Source of the DNA: Clostridium sp. BNL1100
GTDB lineage: Bacteria > Bacillota > Clostridia > Acetivibrionales > DSM-1351
Assembly (NCBI RefSeq): GCF_000244875.1
Contig: NC_016791.1
Span: 3,725,001 to 3,789,000 of the forward strand
Direction of reading: 5' to 3'
DNA: 64,000 bases
Shown here: positions 1-9,043 of the stretch, piece after piece
Layout of the letters: every line of letters starts with the position of its first letter
Position numbering within the stretch: position 1 is the stretch's first letter
Notes under the pieces: generated by a model
The model's input: the letters and a program-made list of their open reading frames with translations, nothing else
What the model was told of the DNA's origin: nothing
The model's database searches: none
Translations under genes and position numbers: made by a program

Positions 1-2
1 CA

Positions 3-275
3 ATTGTTAAGCGCATAAAGCCCTACGGTATTCCATACGGATGTACAGTAAGCAAGGATATTGACAACCTCATGTTCAGCGGAAGATGCGCTTCATTGGA
101 TGCAGTAGTTATGAGTTCCGCAAGGGTTATGCCTACCTGCATGGCCATAGGAGAGGCAGCCGGCGTAGGTGCTGCACTTGCAGTTAAGCAGAATATCATC
201 CCCGCTAAGGTGGATGTGAAGGAAGTTCGTAACATCCTTCGCAATGCCAACGTAATTCTTGAACCTGCTGAATAA
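3..275 (+). CDS. FAD-dependent oxidoreductase, C-terminal end (5' truncated by window)
   Basis: The first 90 codons read open from the window edge in frame 3 and end at a TAA. The visible part holds NLMFSGRCASLDAVVMSSAR and MPTCMAIGEAAGVGAALA, the conserved tail of the FAD_oxidored (PF12831-like) family. There the GR and the AxGxAAGxAAALA-like stretch help close the FAD site. Enzymes of this family are cytosolic dehydrogenases of varied substrates. The N-terminal dinucleotide-binding fold is outside the window, so the substrate cannot be judged. It lies 69 bases upstream of the psicose epimerase gene on the same strand, so a joint role in sugar or polyol conversion is plausible but inferred. 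Confidence 0.75.
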   Translation: MVKRIKPYGIPYGCTVSKDIDNLMFSGRCASLDAVVMSSARVMPTCMAIGEAAGVGAALAVKQNIIPAKVDVKEVRNILRNANVILEPAE

Positions 276-344
276 AATCAGTATATAAGTATGGAATTAT
301 CGTCAGATATGTCGAAGTGATTTCTGCCTTTAAGGAGGACTAAC

Positions 345-1223
345 ATGAAGCATGGTATATATTACGCATACTGGGAGCAAGAATGGGAAGCTGATTACAA
401 ATATTATATTGAGAAGGTTGCAAAACTTGGTTTTGATATTCTAGAGATAGCAGCTTCTCCATTACCTTTTTACAGTGACAATCAGATTAACGAACTCAAA
501 GCATGTGCCCGTGGCAATGGAATTACTCTTACGGTAGGCCATGGGCCAAGCGCAGAACAAAATCTGTCTTCTCCTGACCCTTATATTCGCAAAAATGCTA
601 AAGCCTTTTACACAGATTTGCTCAAACGTCTTTACAAGCTGGATGTGCATTTAATAGGTGGAGCTATATATTCTTATTGGCCGGTAGATTACACAAAGAC
701 AATTGATAAAAAAGGTGATTGGGAACGCAGCGTTGAAAGTGTCCGTGAAGTTGCTCAGGTAGCTGAGGCTTGTGGAGTGGATTTCTGCCTTGAGGTTCTT
801 AATAGATTTGAAAATTATTTAATTAATACTGCACAAGAGGGTGTAGATTTTGTAAAACAAGTTGGTCATGACAATGTAAAGGTAATGCTTGATACCTTCC
901 ATATGAATATCGAAGAAGATAGTATCGGAGGTGCAATCAGGACTGCAGGTTCTTACTTGGGACATTTACACACCGGCGAATGTAATCGTAAAGTTCCCGG
1001 CAAAGGAAGAATTCCATGGATAGAAATTGGTGAGGCTCTTGCTGATATAGGTTATAACGGTAGCGTTGTTATGGAACCTTTTGTTAGAATGGGCGGAACT
1101 GTCGGGTCCAATATTAAGGTTTGGCGTGATATTAGTAACGGCGCAGATGAGGAAAAGCTGGACCGAGAAGCACAGGCTGCACTTAATTTTTCCAGATATG
1201 TGTTAGGAAACCGCAAACTGTAG
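345..1223 (+). CDS. D-psicose (D-allulose) 3-epimerase
   Basis: A 292-residue TIM-barrel sugar epimerase that interconverts D-fructose and D-psicose at C3 in the cytosol. The four metal-binding/catalytic residues of the D-tagatose/D-psicose 3-epimerase family sit at the expected places: Glu150 (FCLEVLNRFEN), Asp183 (MLDTFHMNIEED), His209 (GHLHTGE) and Glu244 (VVMEPFVRMGG). From memory the protein is almost identical to the characterised R. cellulolyticum enzyme, which is the strongest clue to the organism. The start is fixed by an AAGGAGGA ribosome binding site a few bases upstream. The preceding FAD oxidoreductase gene, 69 bases away on the same strand, may be co-transcribed. Metal dependence (Mn or Co) is family knowledge. 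Confidence 0.93.
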   Translation: MKHGIYYAYWEQEWEADYKYYIEKVAKLGFDILEIAASPLPFYSDNQINELKACARGNGITLTVGHGPSAEQNLSSPDPYIRKNAKAFYTDLLKRLYKLDVHLIGGAIYSYWPVDYTKTIDKKGDWERSVESVREVAQVAEACGVDFCLEVLNRFENYLINTAQEGVDFVKQVGHDNVKVMLDTFHMNIEEDSIGGAIRTAGSYLGHLHTGECNRKVPGKGRIPWIEIGEALADIGYNGSVVMEPFVRMGGTVGSNIKVWRDISNGADEEKLDREAQAALNFSRYVLGNRKL

Positions 1224-1280
1224 TACTTTTGACAATACAGGTATATGCATATGACAGCTGAAGAATACTTATGAAGCAAA

Positions 1281-2360
1281 TTAAACGTTTAGATTCTTCA
1301 GCTCGTCATAAATATTTGTTAGTATCTTCCCTTCTTGATCCTTAACCAAACAAATTGTATCGATTATCTTAAGTAATAGTTCCGTATTGTACGATTCGTT
1401 GTCACTGCCCCCTTGAGCTATAACAGTGTGCTTTAAAAAAAGATTTCTTGCATAAAGTGCTTTTCTTACCACTTCCGAATATTCCTGAATAAGCTGTACT
1501 AATTTTTCACTGGAATTAAAATGTGAAACTATATACTCAAGCCGTTTATACATTATTGATTTATGCTCGAAAAGTAAGTGCATATATCTAAAATCCATAG
1601 TGTTCTTTCCTTGGATTAGATTGTTTAAATGAAGAATTAGTTCATCATGCACTTTAAAATTAAATGTTGCCTGTCTTCCATTTGTCTCAAGATTATTTGG
1701 ACGTATCATGGAATAATTTCCGTCACCCGATAAATAAGTCTTCAATTCCTCCAGAAATAAATCCAATTTAAAAATATACGTCTTTACATTATCTTTAGGC
1801 TTGATAATTTCGGCATTTTCATTTAAAACCCACACCGGTGAGGATTCATAGTTTTCTTTTCCTAATTCATATGCTTGGTTGAAGATTTCGTAGGTATATT
1901 CATTACTTGCAAACACGCTTTTTTCATTAAAAGCAACTGTCATAAAAGTCTTGGTTTGATTATTATACCCGTAAACCATTATTTGGTGCAAAAAATGTTT
2001 TGACATGTAACTTGCTTTTTTGGGCAAATAGTATTCATCTACAAAAATTATTACATAACACCCCTGGTTTATTTTGTTGATAATGAATTCAACAATATCT
2101 TTTTCTTCACTCATACTTCTATAATCATATATTTTATTTTCTGCTACATCCCTATAAAAATCACGATATTCTAAGTAGTCAACCCAAAGGTTACCATTCT
2201 CGTCAGTCAAAGTATAAAGCTGTACAAAGTGCTGATAAAACCATGAATACAGGCTGTCGTCAGTGAGAATTGCACAAAGCGGAAGGGAAAAGTTTAAATA
2301 TGTAGTTAAATCCTTTTGAATATTTATTTTTAGCTTATTTTCCGATAGCTGATAACTCAT
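1281..2360 (-). CDS. Papain-fold/BtrH-N-like protein of unknown role
   Basis: A 359-residue soluble protein without signal peptide or membrane segments. Residues about 25-175 contain a central His in HFLHQIMVYGYNN following a strand-rich stretch (CYVIIFVDEYYLP). This resembles the C39/papain-like or butirosin-BtrH N-terminal fold found in several peptide-antibiotic neighbourhoods. The C-terminal part is helical and not recognised. It is transcribed alone, away from the epimerase gene, and an 11-bp inverted repeat (arms 1256-1266 and 1293-1303) spans its stop codon. No catalytic triad can be assigned from sequence alone. It might be an acyltransferase, a peptidase-like protein or a non-enzymatic relative. 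The family assignment is tentative. Confidence 0.5.
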   Translation of the reverse strand: MSYQLSENKLKINIQKDLTTYLNFSLPLCAILTDDSLYSWFYQHFVQLYTLTDENGNLWVDYLEYRDFYRDVAENKIYDYRSMSEEKDIVEFIINKINQGCYVIIFVDEYYLPKKASYMSKHFLHQIMVYGYNNQTKTFMTVAFNEKSVFASNEYTYEIFNQAYELGKENYESSPVWVLNENAEIIKPKDNVKTYIFKLDLFLEELKTYLSGDGNYSMIRPNNLETNGRQATFNFKVHDELILHLNNLIQGKNTMDFRYMHLLFEHKSIMYKRLEYIVSHFNSSEKLVQLIQEYSEVVRKALYARNLFLKHTVIAQGGSDNESYNTELLLKIIDTICLVKDQEGKILTNIYDELKNLNV

Positions 2361-2564
2361 ATCATACAGCCTCCTGATAATTACTTTTGTTTTATCTTTT
2401 ATCGGTATGACTTATCTTTTCTTTATGCTATCACTATATCGAAATGCTGTCAATAATTATAACTTGTTACATATTTTGTATATTTTATTGGAATTTTAAC
2501 TATCGAATGATAGAGAAATAAAACGTAAAAAGGTTGATAGTACAAGAATTCCTCATGTATAATA

Positions 2565-3131
2565 TTAAACTCTCAACGAGCTGCGGAAACCTCTTGAAGA
2601 ATAGTAGGAGTCTGCTCCATTGTGGTATACGAAGACTGTATCATATCGGCGATCACAAAAAATAGCACCTCCGAGTTTTCTAATAGAATCAGGTGTTTTC
2701 ACCCAGCTGGAGGTTTTCTTGTCAAAGTTATCCAATTTTTGCAACTCCCGGTATTGTTCTTCCGTTAAAAGCTCAGCCCCCATTGCAGCAGCCATATCTA
2801 TAGCATTATTTTCCGGTTTATGTTCTTTTCTTGACTCCAATGCTTCACGGTCGTAACAAGCACTCCTGCGTCCTTTTGGACTTTCTGCTGAACAATCATA
2901 AAAAATATATTCATCCGTCTTTTTATCATAACCGACAACGTCCGGTTCACCGCCGGTTCTTTCCATCTCACTAAGCGACCACAGTTTTTCAGTATTAGCT
3001 TCCAGCTTTGCATGTACGTTAGTCCATTCTATATCAATATGGCGATTTATATTTTTTTCAAAACGAGCTTTTAATTCTTTTAGCAGTTTCTCACACTGTT
3101 CCGGTAACAACTCTCTGCTTTCATTTATCAT
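2565..3131 (-). CDS. DUF4256 family protein
   Basis: A 188-residue soluble protein matching the DUF4256 family as remembered, with motifs ERTGGEPDVVGYD, YDCSAESPKGRRSACYDREA, AAAMGAELLTEEQYRELQ and GGAIFCDRRYDTVFVYHNGA. The function of the family is unknown. The length is typical for the family. No signal peptide or membrane helix is present. It lies 110 bases downstream of the Mrr-like nuclease gene on the same strand; that spacing leaves co-transcription open. Confidence 0.75.
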   Translation of the reverse strand: MINESRELLPEQCEKLLKELKARFEKNINRHIDIEWTNVHAKLEANTEKLWSLSEMERTGGEPDVVGYDKKTDEYIFYDCSAESPKGRRSACYDREALESRKEHKPENNAIDMAAAMGAELLTEEQYRELQKLDNFDKKTSSWVKTPDSIRKLGGAIFCDRRYDTVFVYHNGADSYYSSRGFRSSLRV

Positions 3132-3241
3132 AATAAAATCTCCTAATCAAATTTTTGAAAATATATGTGCCTTATTATAATTATTATTACCATTTTTATT
3201 AATTTCTAAAAAATCTCTGTAGATTTGATACCCTAGGTTAT

Positions 3242-4276
3242 TTACTCCCTACCAGGGAACGTCAAAGTCCATATTCTCTTTAGTGGTATCTCAGCTTTTA
3301 TTTCATCATCCAGTTTTTCATAATTCTCCAAAAGCTCATTAATAATTTCCTTTTGATCCCAAAGCCTTACATTAAAAAACTGGGACGGTATTTCTTTATA
3401 AACAGAACTTTTGAATCCACTCCACGAAACCAGCAAACCATAATCAGCTTTGTAATTATGCATCGTACCCACCAACTGGTCAAGAATTGGTCTATCTACT
3501 TGAGCATCAGTTGTTTTAACCTGAATACATAATTTAGGACTTCCAAAGCCTAACGGGCCCTGAGAAGCGAGGATATCAACACCTTTGTCGGGGCCTTCCG
3601 GACTGCGGTAAGTTACATAACCTTTAGCCTTTAATATAGCCTCAACAATTCTTGCCATACCATGCCCTTTAAATTTTCTCATAAGGTGTTTTGCTATGTG
3701 ATCCATGGCATACTGTTCAAAATCAATGCCGTCTTCATTAAGCTCATCTTCAATATCCTGAAGACGATGAATCACCATTCCTTCTTTCGGCATCCATTTA
3801 TTTTTTCCCATTTCTCTTATTCTATTCTCAGCATCATTCCTACTTATGCGGCAAACAGTCATAAAGGCTCCAAAAGAATAAAGAATGTCCTGATCAAAAT
3901 TTACCCTGGGAATATCAGTAGCAAACCACCTTACAGCCCTATAATGGAAATATGGATCTTCTTGCTTTTTATCGAATACATATTCACCAGTTATTTCTCC
4001 AATATGTACAGATGCCTTCATTTTACTAGGCAGAACTATCCAGTCCCCAATCTTTATTTCATGTGCAATAGGCCAGATCTGAGAGGCCCAGTTTCTAGCA
4101 CGTCCGGGAATCTCTGCACCGTAGTCCTCCAATAAGTAGTTATACAAGTCCTTTTTGCTTTTAAATTTTGTTAAATCGAGCTTAAGTTCCTCCCATGTAA
4201 GATATACTCTATTATCTTCCAGAAACTTGTTCTCATACTCTCCTGAACTACCTGCACGAAACAGCCATATTGCCAT
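3242..4276 (-). CDS. Mrr-like restriction endonuclease with N-terminal PUA/EVE-like domain
   Basis: A 344-residue protein. Residues about 190-300 carry the Mrr catalytic pattern of the PD-(D/E)xK superfamily: GPDKGVDILASQ with the metal-binding Asp, then LCIQVKTTDAQ supplying the QxK pair, then a downstream helix VDRPILDQLVG. The first 150 residues (VYLTWEEL, HEIKIGDWIVLPSK, VHIGEITGEY) resemble EVE/PUA-like domains that read modified bases in type IV restriction systems. The likely role is cleavage of modified foreign DNA. No methyltransferase gene is adjacent, as expected for type IV enzymes. A GGGGGC ribosome binding site precedes the ATG. Substrate specificity is inferred. Confidence 0.8.
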   Translation of the reverse strand: MAIWLFRAGSSGEYENKFLEDNRVYLTWEELKLDLTKFKSKKDLYNYLLEDYGAEIPGRARNWASQIWPIAHEIKIGDWIVLPSKMKASVHIGEITGEYVFDKKQEDPYFHYRAVRWFATDIPRVNFDQDILYSFGAFMTVCRISRNDAENRIREMGKNKWMPKEGMVIHRLQDIEDELNEDGIDFEQYAMDHIAKHLMRKFKGHGMARIVEAILKAKGYVTYRSPEGPDKGVDILASQGPLGFGSPKLCIQVKTTDAQVDRPILDQLVGTMHNYKADYGLLVSWSGFKSSVYKEIPSQFFNVRLWDQKEIINELLENYEKLDDEIKAEIPLKRIWTLTFPGRE

Positions 4277-4429
4277 AATTATAGCCCCCTATCTAGTCGT
4301 ACCATTTTACTTTCATCTTACCTATCTAATCTAATACAAAACATAGCATATCATGGATTTATTTTCAACTATTGTAAAATAGAGATATCAGCACTATTGT
4401 CAGTAGGGTTCAATTAATAAATTAATAAG

Positions 4430-4476
4430 TTGACACCCATAAATAACATATGTTACTATTAACCTATGTTATTTAT
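4430..4476 (+). promoter_or_regulatory. Promoter and tandem palindromic operator of the PadR gene
   Basis: A TTGACA -35 (4430-4435) and TACTAT -10 (4454-4459) are 18 bases apart. Two near-identical 12-base palindromes flank and overlap the -10: TAACATATGTTA (4444-4455, perfect) and TAACCTATGTTA (4460-4471, one mismatch), centres 16 bases apart. The outer sequences ATAAATAACATA (4439-4450) and TATGTTATTTAT (4465-4476) also form a perfect 12-bp inverted repeat. Placement over the promoter fits autorepression by a dimeric PadR protein. Binding is inferred. Confidence 0.7.
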
Positions 4477-4491
4477 AAACGAGGTGTGATT

Positions 4492-5409
4492 ATGTCAATA
4501 CAATTAGCAATATTAGGAATACTGAGTTGGAAGCCCTCAACAGGCTATGAACTAAAAAAGATTTTTGAGGATTCCTCCTTCATGTATTGGTCGGGTAACA
4601 ATAATCAAATTTACAAAGCTCTAACCAATCTGGAAGACGAAGGTTTTGTTACCAATGAAGTAATCCATCAGGATAACTCTCCTTCAAAGAAAATATATAC
4701 GATAACAGTAGAAGGACTTAAAGAACTAAAAAATTGGCTTTTGTCATCACCGGAAGCTCCTGAGATAAAGAAGACATTTTTGGTACAGTTCGCTTGGTCG
4801 GATATGCTAAGTAATCAGGAATTAAGTGAGTTACTCTCAAAATATGAAAATGAAATCAAGCTGCAATTAATTATGCAGAAAGAGAAGTACAGACGTTCAC
4901 TTCATTCACCTAATAGAAGTGCCAGAGAAAGCTTAATATGGGGAATGATTTCAGATAACATTATTTCAACCTACAAAAATGAACTTAATTGGATTCATGA
5001 AACCCGTCAGAAGTTGTTTGAAAATGAAGTAGAGGAGGAAAAAGAAAAAATGAATTATCAAATTAGAAAAATAGGAAGCAAAAAATATATTGAAATGGTC
5101 TCTACTACTGAACCTTTAAGTACAGAGAATGACGCACTTAATCTGATAGCTTTATGTTGGGAACATGAGGCAAATGCACTTATGATACACTACACAATCT
5201 TGTCAGAGGACTTTTTTAAACTTAAAACCAAAGTAGCCGGTAATATTATTCAAAAATTTGTAAACTATGGTATAAAAGCTGCTGCAATTGTTCCTCAAGA
5301 GACAATTCAAAAAGGCCGATTTAAAGAAATGGCCCTTGAAACCAACAAAGGTAATCATTTTAGGTTGTATGAAAGTAAAGAAGAAGCTGAAAAATGGCTT
5401 TTAAAATAG
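4492..5409 (+). CDS. PadR family transcriptional regulator with C-terminal DUF4180 domain
   Basis: A 305-residue regulator. The start used is the ATG after GAGGTGTGATT, beginning MSIQLAILGILSW, the canonical PadR opening. Residues 1-75 are the winged-helix PadR domain with the wing SKKIYTITVEGLKEL. Residues about 85-175 form the helical dimerisation (Vir_act_alpha_C) part. Residues about 190-305 match DUF4180 (LNLIALCWEHEANALMIHY, GRFKEMALETNKGNHFRLY), a domain often encoded beside or fused to PadR proteins and probably a ligand sensor. Its promoter overlaps two palindromes that suggest autorepression. A decayed direct duplicate lies at 17629-18000 beyond the NRPS operon, so it may regulate that cluster. 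Confidence 0.85.
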   Translation: MSIQLAILGILSWKPSTGYELKKIFEDSSFMYWSGNNNQIYKALTNLEDEGFVTNEVIHQDNSPSKKIYTITVEGLKELKNWLLSSPEAPEIKKTFLVQFAWSDMLSNQELSELLSKYENEIKLQLIMQKEKYRRSLHSPNRSARESLIWGMISDNIISTYKNELNWIHETRQKLFENEVEEEKEKMNYQIRKIGSKKYIEMVSTTEPLSTENDALNLIALCWEHEANALMIHYTILSEDFFKLKTKVAGNIIQKFVNYGIKAAAIVPQETIQKGRFKEMALETNKGNHFRLYESKEEAEKWLLK

Positions 5410-5493
5410 AAAACAAAGGCGACTGTAAATGTAATTCGAGTTAAGAAGATTACAAATAAAATCTATTGCTCCATTCTAAACCTGCCCAACCTA

Positions 5494-5552
5494 AATAAAA
5501 AACTGCAAGGAGTATCGACAAGTTGAGAATAATGCCGAAACTCTCTTGCAGT
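5494..5552 (-). terminator. Rho-independent terminator of the NRPS/ABC operon
   Basis: ACTGCAAGGAGT (5502-5513) pairs with ACTCTCTTGCAGT (5540-5552). On the minus strand the hairpin is followed by a U-rich run (complement of 5497-5501 and beyond). It sits 16 bases after the permease stop codon. Confidence 0.65.
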
Positions 5553-5567
5553 ATGTTCTACTAAATG

Positions 5568-7856
5568 CTACTCGTTTGACTTCAGAGATGTTACCATGTC
5601 GATTTTGCCTATCTTTACACTTAACAGAAGATTAATTAAAAGTGCACCCCCTGCTACCAGTACCGATGCAAGAATATAACTGCTGAAATTAATGTGTGAA
5701 AGACATACTATGGTATCATTTGAAAGAATCTTCATAAAAACGTCAACAAATATTTTTCCAAAAGGAATGCCTACCACCCACCCGATAAATGAAAGTACAA
5801 GGCTTTCTTTAAATGCTAATACCCTTATTTCTACCGGGTATAATCCTATTACTTTTAGTGTTGCATATTCCCTCTCCATCTCAGTATAGTTAAGCAACCC
5901 AAGGCTTGATAAAACAACTACTACAAGCAATATTGCAGCAAACAAAAGAACGTATATTATAGAATTGGTACTATCAAAGACTTTTTGCATTGAATCCCGT
6001 TGACTCTCTTTGGTAATAATTTTGGACTCAATATTATCTTTTTTATCGAAATATGAACCTAAGTTTTTTTCGTTATTATCAGAAAATAAAGCATTTGGCT
6101 GAAAATCTTGGTTTAAGTCACTCCATGTATTCTTTGAAACAAATAAAACCTTCGGAAGCGAGTTAATAACTATTTTACCTATTTTCACACTTCCCCACTT
6201 TCCACCTAAAAATCTCCAATTTACATTATCACCTTCTTTAACTCCAAGGGTACTTGCAAATTTATCTGAAATCACTAAACCTTTTATTTCAGAAATTTTT
6301 ACTTCATTTTCACTTAAGTCTTTCATGCGAATAAAAGTTCCATCATCAACGACCGAAAACATTGCAGTATATTTCTTGCCGTCTTTATCAGTTCTTATTT
6401 CGAGGTTTCCTTCTTGAATATACTGATTCGTACCCCCAATATTCAGGTCCTTTATTTGTATATCCGATTTTGTAACTTCTATTTTGTTATTGTATTGATA
6501 TAAACTATTATATGTATAATCTATTGTGTAGTTTAGAGAATCTTTCATGCCTAAGCCCGCCAAAATAAGCACCATACTGCCAAGTACACCGACTATGCCC
6601 ATTATTGAACGAACTTTATTCCTGCTGATATTTCTTATAGTAGATTTAATATTAAGGGACATTCTATCCCATAAGAAAGGTATCCTCTCCAACAAAGTGT
6701 GTTTGCCGATTTTTTGTGCATTTCCTCTCAGAACAAGTGCCGGCATTACTTTAAGTTTACTTCCACAAGACATAAGAACAGCAAGTAAGCAGCATAAAAC
6801 CATAACAGCAACTGATACAAAACTGCCAATTGTTAATGGCTTATCCCAGTATGGAACGATTGCCAAATGTCTGAAGGACTGAATCAGTACTTCAGGAATC
6901 GCTTTGTAGCCTATTACAACTCCTAAGCCTCCTCCAACCAACCCCATCCATAAACCATAACTCAAATAATGCAGTCTGATTTTCCTATTGCTATAACCAA
7001 TAGACATCAATGTTCCTATTTGTGTCCTCTGATTATCTATTAATCTTGTCATTGTTGTAAGCATTGTTAATACAGCCAACAAAAAGAATAAAGCCGGAAA
7101 AACATATGTAAATTGAGTAAGTTGTCGAATTCTCTCATTGATATGATTTGTACTTGACTGTTCGTCACGCATCAAATAAGTAACAAATTTGTTACCAAGA
7201 ACATTCTCAACCTCTTTGCTAATACTCTTTTCATCCACAGACTTTCCGTATGTAACCAAAACCTGATTAGGCATATAAAACCCATATGTTTTCAAAAAGG
7301 TTTTTTTCGACATATATGCGTAACCATTATTTTTGTAATCCGGTATAGCGTTTCCTGCAGGTGGATCGTATATTTCTTCAGCACTTAAAATAATACCCTT
7401 TATTTGCAATTCTTTATTGTTAATTGCTAAAGAATCGCCTACTTTATAATTATTTGCTTTTGCAAATTCATCATCAAGCCATATACCATCTGTATTTACA
7501 TCATACTTGGCTCCTGATACTATATAAGGTTTCGAAATTTCATTGTCATCTGAGACAAATAGTTTTATTTGATTTTTTCCGCTGGTGACAGTATATGTCA
7601 GCCTTGTCTGAACATCTGAGATACCGTCAATACTTGTAATTTTATTTAGCTCTTGAGTTGGATCCTCTTTTGTATAAACCCACATATTAGCCAGATTAAC
7701 AGTCTTATAATACTCATCACTGCTTTGAATCAATCCCTGACGTACGCTATCCAATCCTGAAAAAGTTAACACACCAAATGTTGCGATAAAGACGATTGTC
7801 AAAAACTGAGCTTTATTCTTAATAATGTCCCGCAGCATTTTTTTAGTTAATTCCAT
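5568..7856 (-). CDS. ABC transporter permease, FtsX/MacB family
   Basis: A 762-residue membrane protein with the duplicated FtsX layout. There is an N-terminal TM helix (AQFLTIVFIATFGVLTFSG), a large extracytoplasmic domain to about residue 245, three TM helices (about 250-360), a linker and a second TM helix (IMGIVGVLGSMVLILAGLGM). A second extracytoplasmic domain and three C-terminal TM helices follow. Such permeases export or extract peptides and amphiphiles rather than import nutrients. The gene begins directly after the stop of its ATPase partner (7857), showing tight coupling. It is the last gene of the NRPS operon, before a terminator, so export of the cluster product or self-protection is the most likely role (inference). 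Confidence 0.88.
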   Translation of the reverse strand: MELTKKMLRDIIKNKAQFLTIVFIATFGVLTFSGLDSVRQGLIQSSDEYYKTVNLANMWVYTKEDPTQELNKITSIDGISDVQTRLTYTVTSGKNQIKLFVSDDNEISKPYIVSGAKYDVNTDGIWLDDEFAKANNYKVGDSLAINNKELQIKGIILSAEEIYDPPAGNAIPDYKNNGYAYMSKKTFLKTYGFYMPNQVLVTYGKSVDEKSISKEVENVLGNKFVTYLMRDEQSSTNHINERIRQLTQFTYVFPALFFLLAVLTMLTTMTRLIDNQRTQIGTLMSIGYSNRKIRLHYLSYGLWMGLVGGGLGVVIGYKAIPEVLIQSFRHLAIVPYWDKPLTIGSFVSVAVMVLCCLLAVLMSCGSKLKVMPALVLRGNAQKIGKHTLLERIPFLWDRMSLNIKSTIRNISRNKVRSIMGIVGVLGSMVLILAGLGMKDSLNYTIDYTYNSLYQYNNKIEVTKSDIQIKDLNIGGTNQYIQEGNLEIRTDKDGKKYTAMFSVVDDGTFIRMKDLSENEVKISEIKGLVISDKFASTLGVKEGDNVNWRFLGGKWGSVKIGKIVINSLPKVLFVSKNTWSDLNQDFQPNALFSDNNEKNLGSYFDKKDNIESKIITKESQRDSMQKVFDSTNSIIYVLLFAAILLVVVVLSSLGLLNYTEMEREYATLKVIGLYPVEIRVLAFKESLVLSFIGWVVGIPFGKIFVDVFMKILSNDTIVCLSHINFSSYILASVLVAGGALLINLLLSVKIGKIDMVTSLKSNE

Positions 7857-8582
7857 TTACCACTCCACTCCTTCCATTGGGATAGGCGTACTATTACATT
7901 CAATGCTCGATACCTCTCCATTTCTTAAGTGTACAACCCTGTCCGCAGCCTCTGCAATTACGGAATTATGTGTAACAACTATAGCTGTCTGATTATTTTC
8001 TTTGCACATTTTATGTAGTGTTACTAAAACTAGCTTACCCGTTTCACTGTCTAAGGCTCCGGTAGGTTCATCACACAAAAGTATTTTTGGCCTTTTAGCC
8101 AATGCTCTCGCTATGGAAACCCTTTGCTGTTCCCCACCAGAAAGTTCTGCCGGAAAATGTTTAGCTCTGTGTGATAGACCAACTAATTCCAAGGCATTAC
8201 TTTCTAATGGATTGTCACTAATTTTTCTGGCTATTTCAATATTTTCACTGGCTGTCAAGTTTGGCAGAAGGTTGTAAAATTGAAACACAAACCCAACTTC
8301 TTTCCTGCGATAATCATTTAATTGTCTGTCAGAGAAACTTGTAACATTAGTATTATTAACAACTAATGTCCCTGAAGTTGCACGATCCATACCTCCAAAA
8401 AGATTTAATAATGTGCTCTTTCCTGAACCGGAAGGTCCAAGGATAACAGCAAATTCTCCTTTATTAATTTCAAAGCTTATATTCTTTATAGCATAAATCT
8501 CTTCATCACCTACATTAAATTTTCTAGATAACTTTTCCACCTTTATAAATGGTTCCATCTTTTTATGCACCCCTAAATCCAT
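7857..8582 (-). CDS. ABC transporter ATP-binding protein, MacB/LolD type
   Basis: A 241-residue ATPase with Walker [11 protein letters not shown]-loop [11 protein letters not shown], signature LSGGEQQR, Walker [13 protein letters not shown] and the switch His in VVTHNS. This is the LolD/MacB class that pairs with FtsX-type permeases such as the next gene. The ATG overlaps the stop codon of the ArsR gene by one base (TAATG at 8582). A second ATG at 8558 has an AGGGGTG ribosome binding site and would give [14 protein letters not shown], which fits the family start better. Either way ATPase and regulator are translationally linked. Powers the adjacent permease. Confidence 0.92.
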   Translation of the reverse strand: MDLGVHKKMEPFIKVEKLSRKFNVGDEEIYAIKNISFEINKGEFAVILGPSGSGKSTLLNLFGGMDRATSGTLVVNNTNVTSFSDRQLNDYRRKEVGFVFQFYNLLPNLTASENIEIARKISDNPLESNALELVGLSHRAKHFPAELSGGEQQRVSIARALAKRPKILLCDEPTGALDSETGKLVLVTLHKMCKENNQTAIVVTHNSVIAEAADRVVHLRNGEVSSIECNSTPIPMEGVEW

Positions 8583-8956
8583 TATTTATTTTCACTGACA
8601 TGAATAAGTCCCTGATCAAAAATCCGTTTTACATGTTCATCATCCAGTGAATAAAAAACAGTCTTACCTTCTTTTCTATACTTAACTAATTTGGTTTGCT
8701 TCAATACTCTTAGTTGATGTGATATTGCTGATTGGTTCATATTAAGGAGTACTGCTATATCGCATACACACATTTCAGAAGCGAATAACGCATATAAAAT
8801 CTTAATTCTTGTCGTATCACCAAAGACTTTGAAAACCTCTGCCAAATCATACAATTTTTCTTCATCAGGCATACTACCTTTAACTTTATTTATAATATCC
8901 TGGTGTATTGCAATACAATCACACTTAATCATCTCGCCTTGCCCGTTCAAATACAC
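8582..8956 (-). CDS. ArsR/SmtB family metal-sensing repressor, CadC-like
   Basis: A small winged-helix repressor with DNA-recognition helix NMNQSAISHQLRVLKQ. It carries both classical metal sites of the family. The CadC-type alpha3N thiolate site has Cys12 and Cys14 near the N-terminus plus Cys63 and Cys65 in EMCVCDIA. The SmtB/CzrA alpha5 site has Asp106, His108, His119 and Glu122 in the exact DxHx10HxxE spacing. This predicts derepression by Zn, Cd or Pb (family knowledge). The longest frame starts at a GTG abutting GGGGAGGG. A TTG at 8950 has better spacing (5 bases) and an ATG at 8932 gives MIKCDC. It lies inside the NRPS operon, coupled to the ABC pump. Confidence 0.88.
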   Translation of the reverse strand: MYLNGQGEMIKCDCIAIHQDIINKVKGSMPDEEKLYDLAEVFKVFGDTTRIKILYALFASEMCVCDIAVLLNMNQSAISHQLRVLKQTKLVKYRKEGKTVFYSLDDEHVKRIFDQGLIHVSENK

Positions 8957-9043
8957 CCCTCCCCAGCTACATATTTATGTCTGCTCATATATTCATATTT
9001 ATTATATATTACCATTTTTATCAAATCAAGCCTTTTAAAGGAT

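Noticed and set aside
1256-1303. Terminator between the epimerase gene and the minus-strand gene at 1281
   Set aside because: The 11-bp inverted repeat is real, but neither strand has a T run after it and it overlaps a coding end.
8950-9010. CzrA/CadC-type 12-2-12 operator upstream of the ArsR gene
   Set aside because: The AT-rich sequence has only a weak dyad (about four of nine matching positions); not enough to call an operator.
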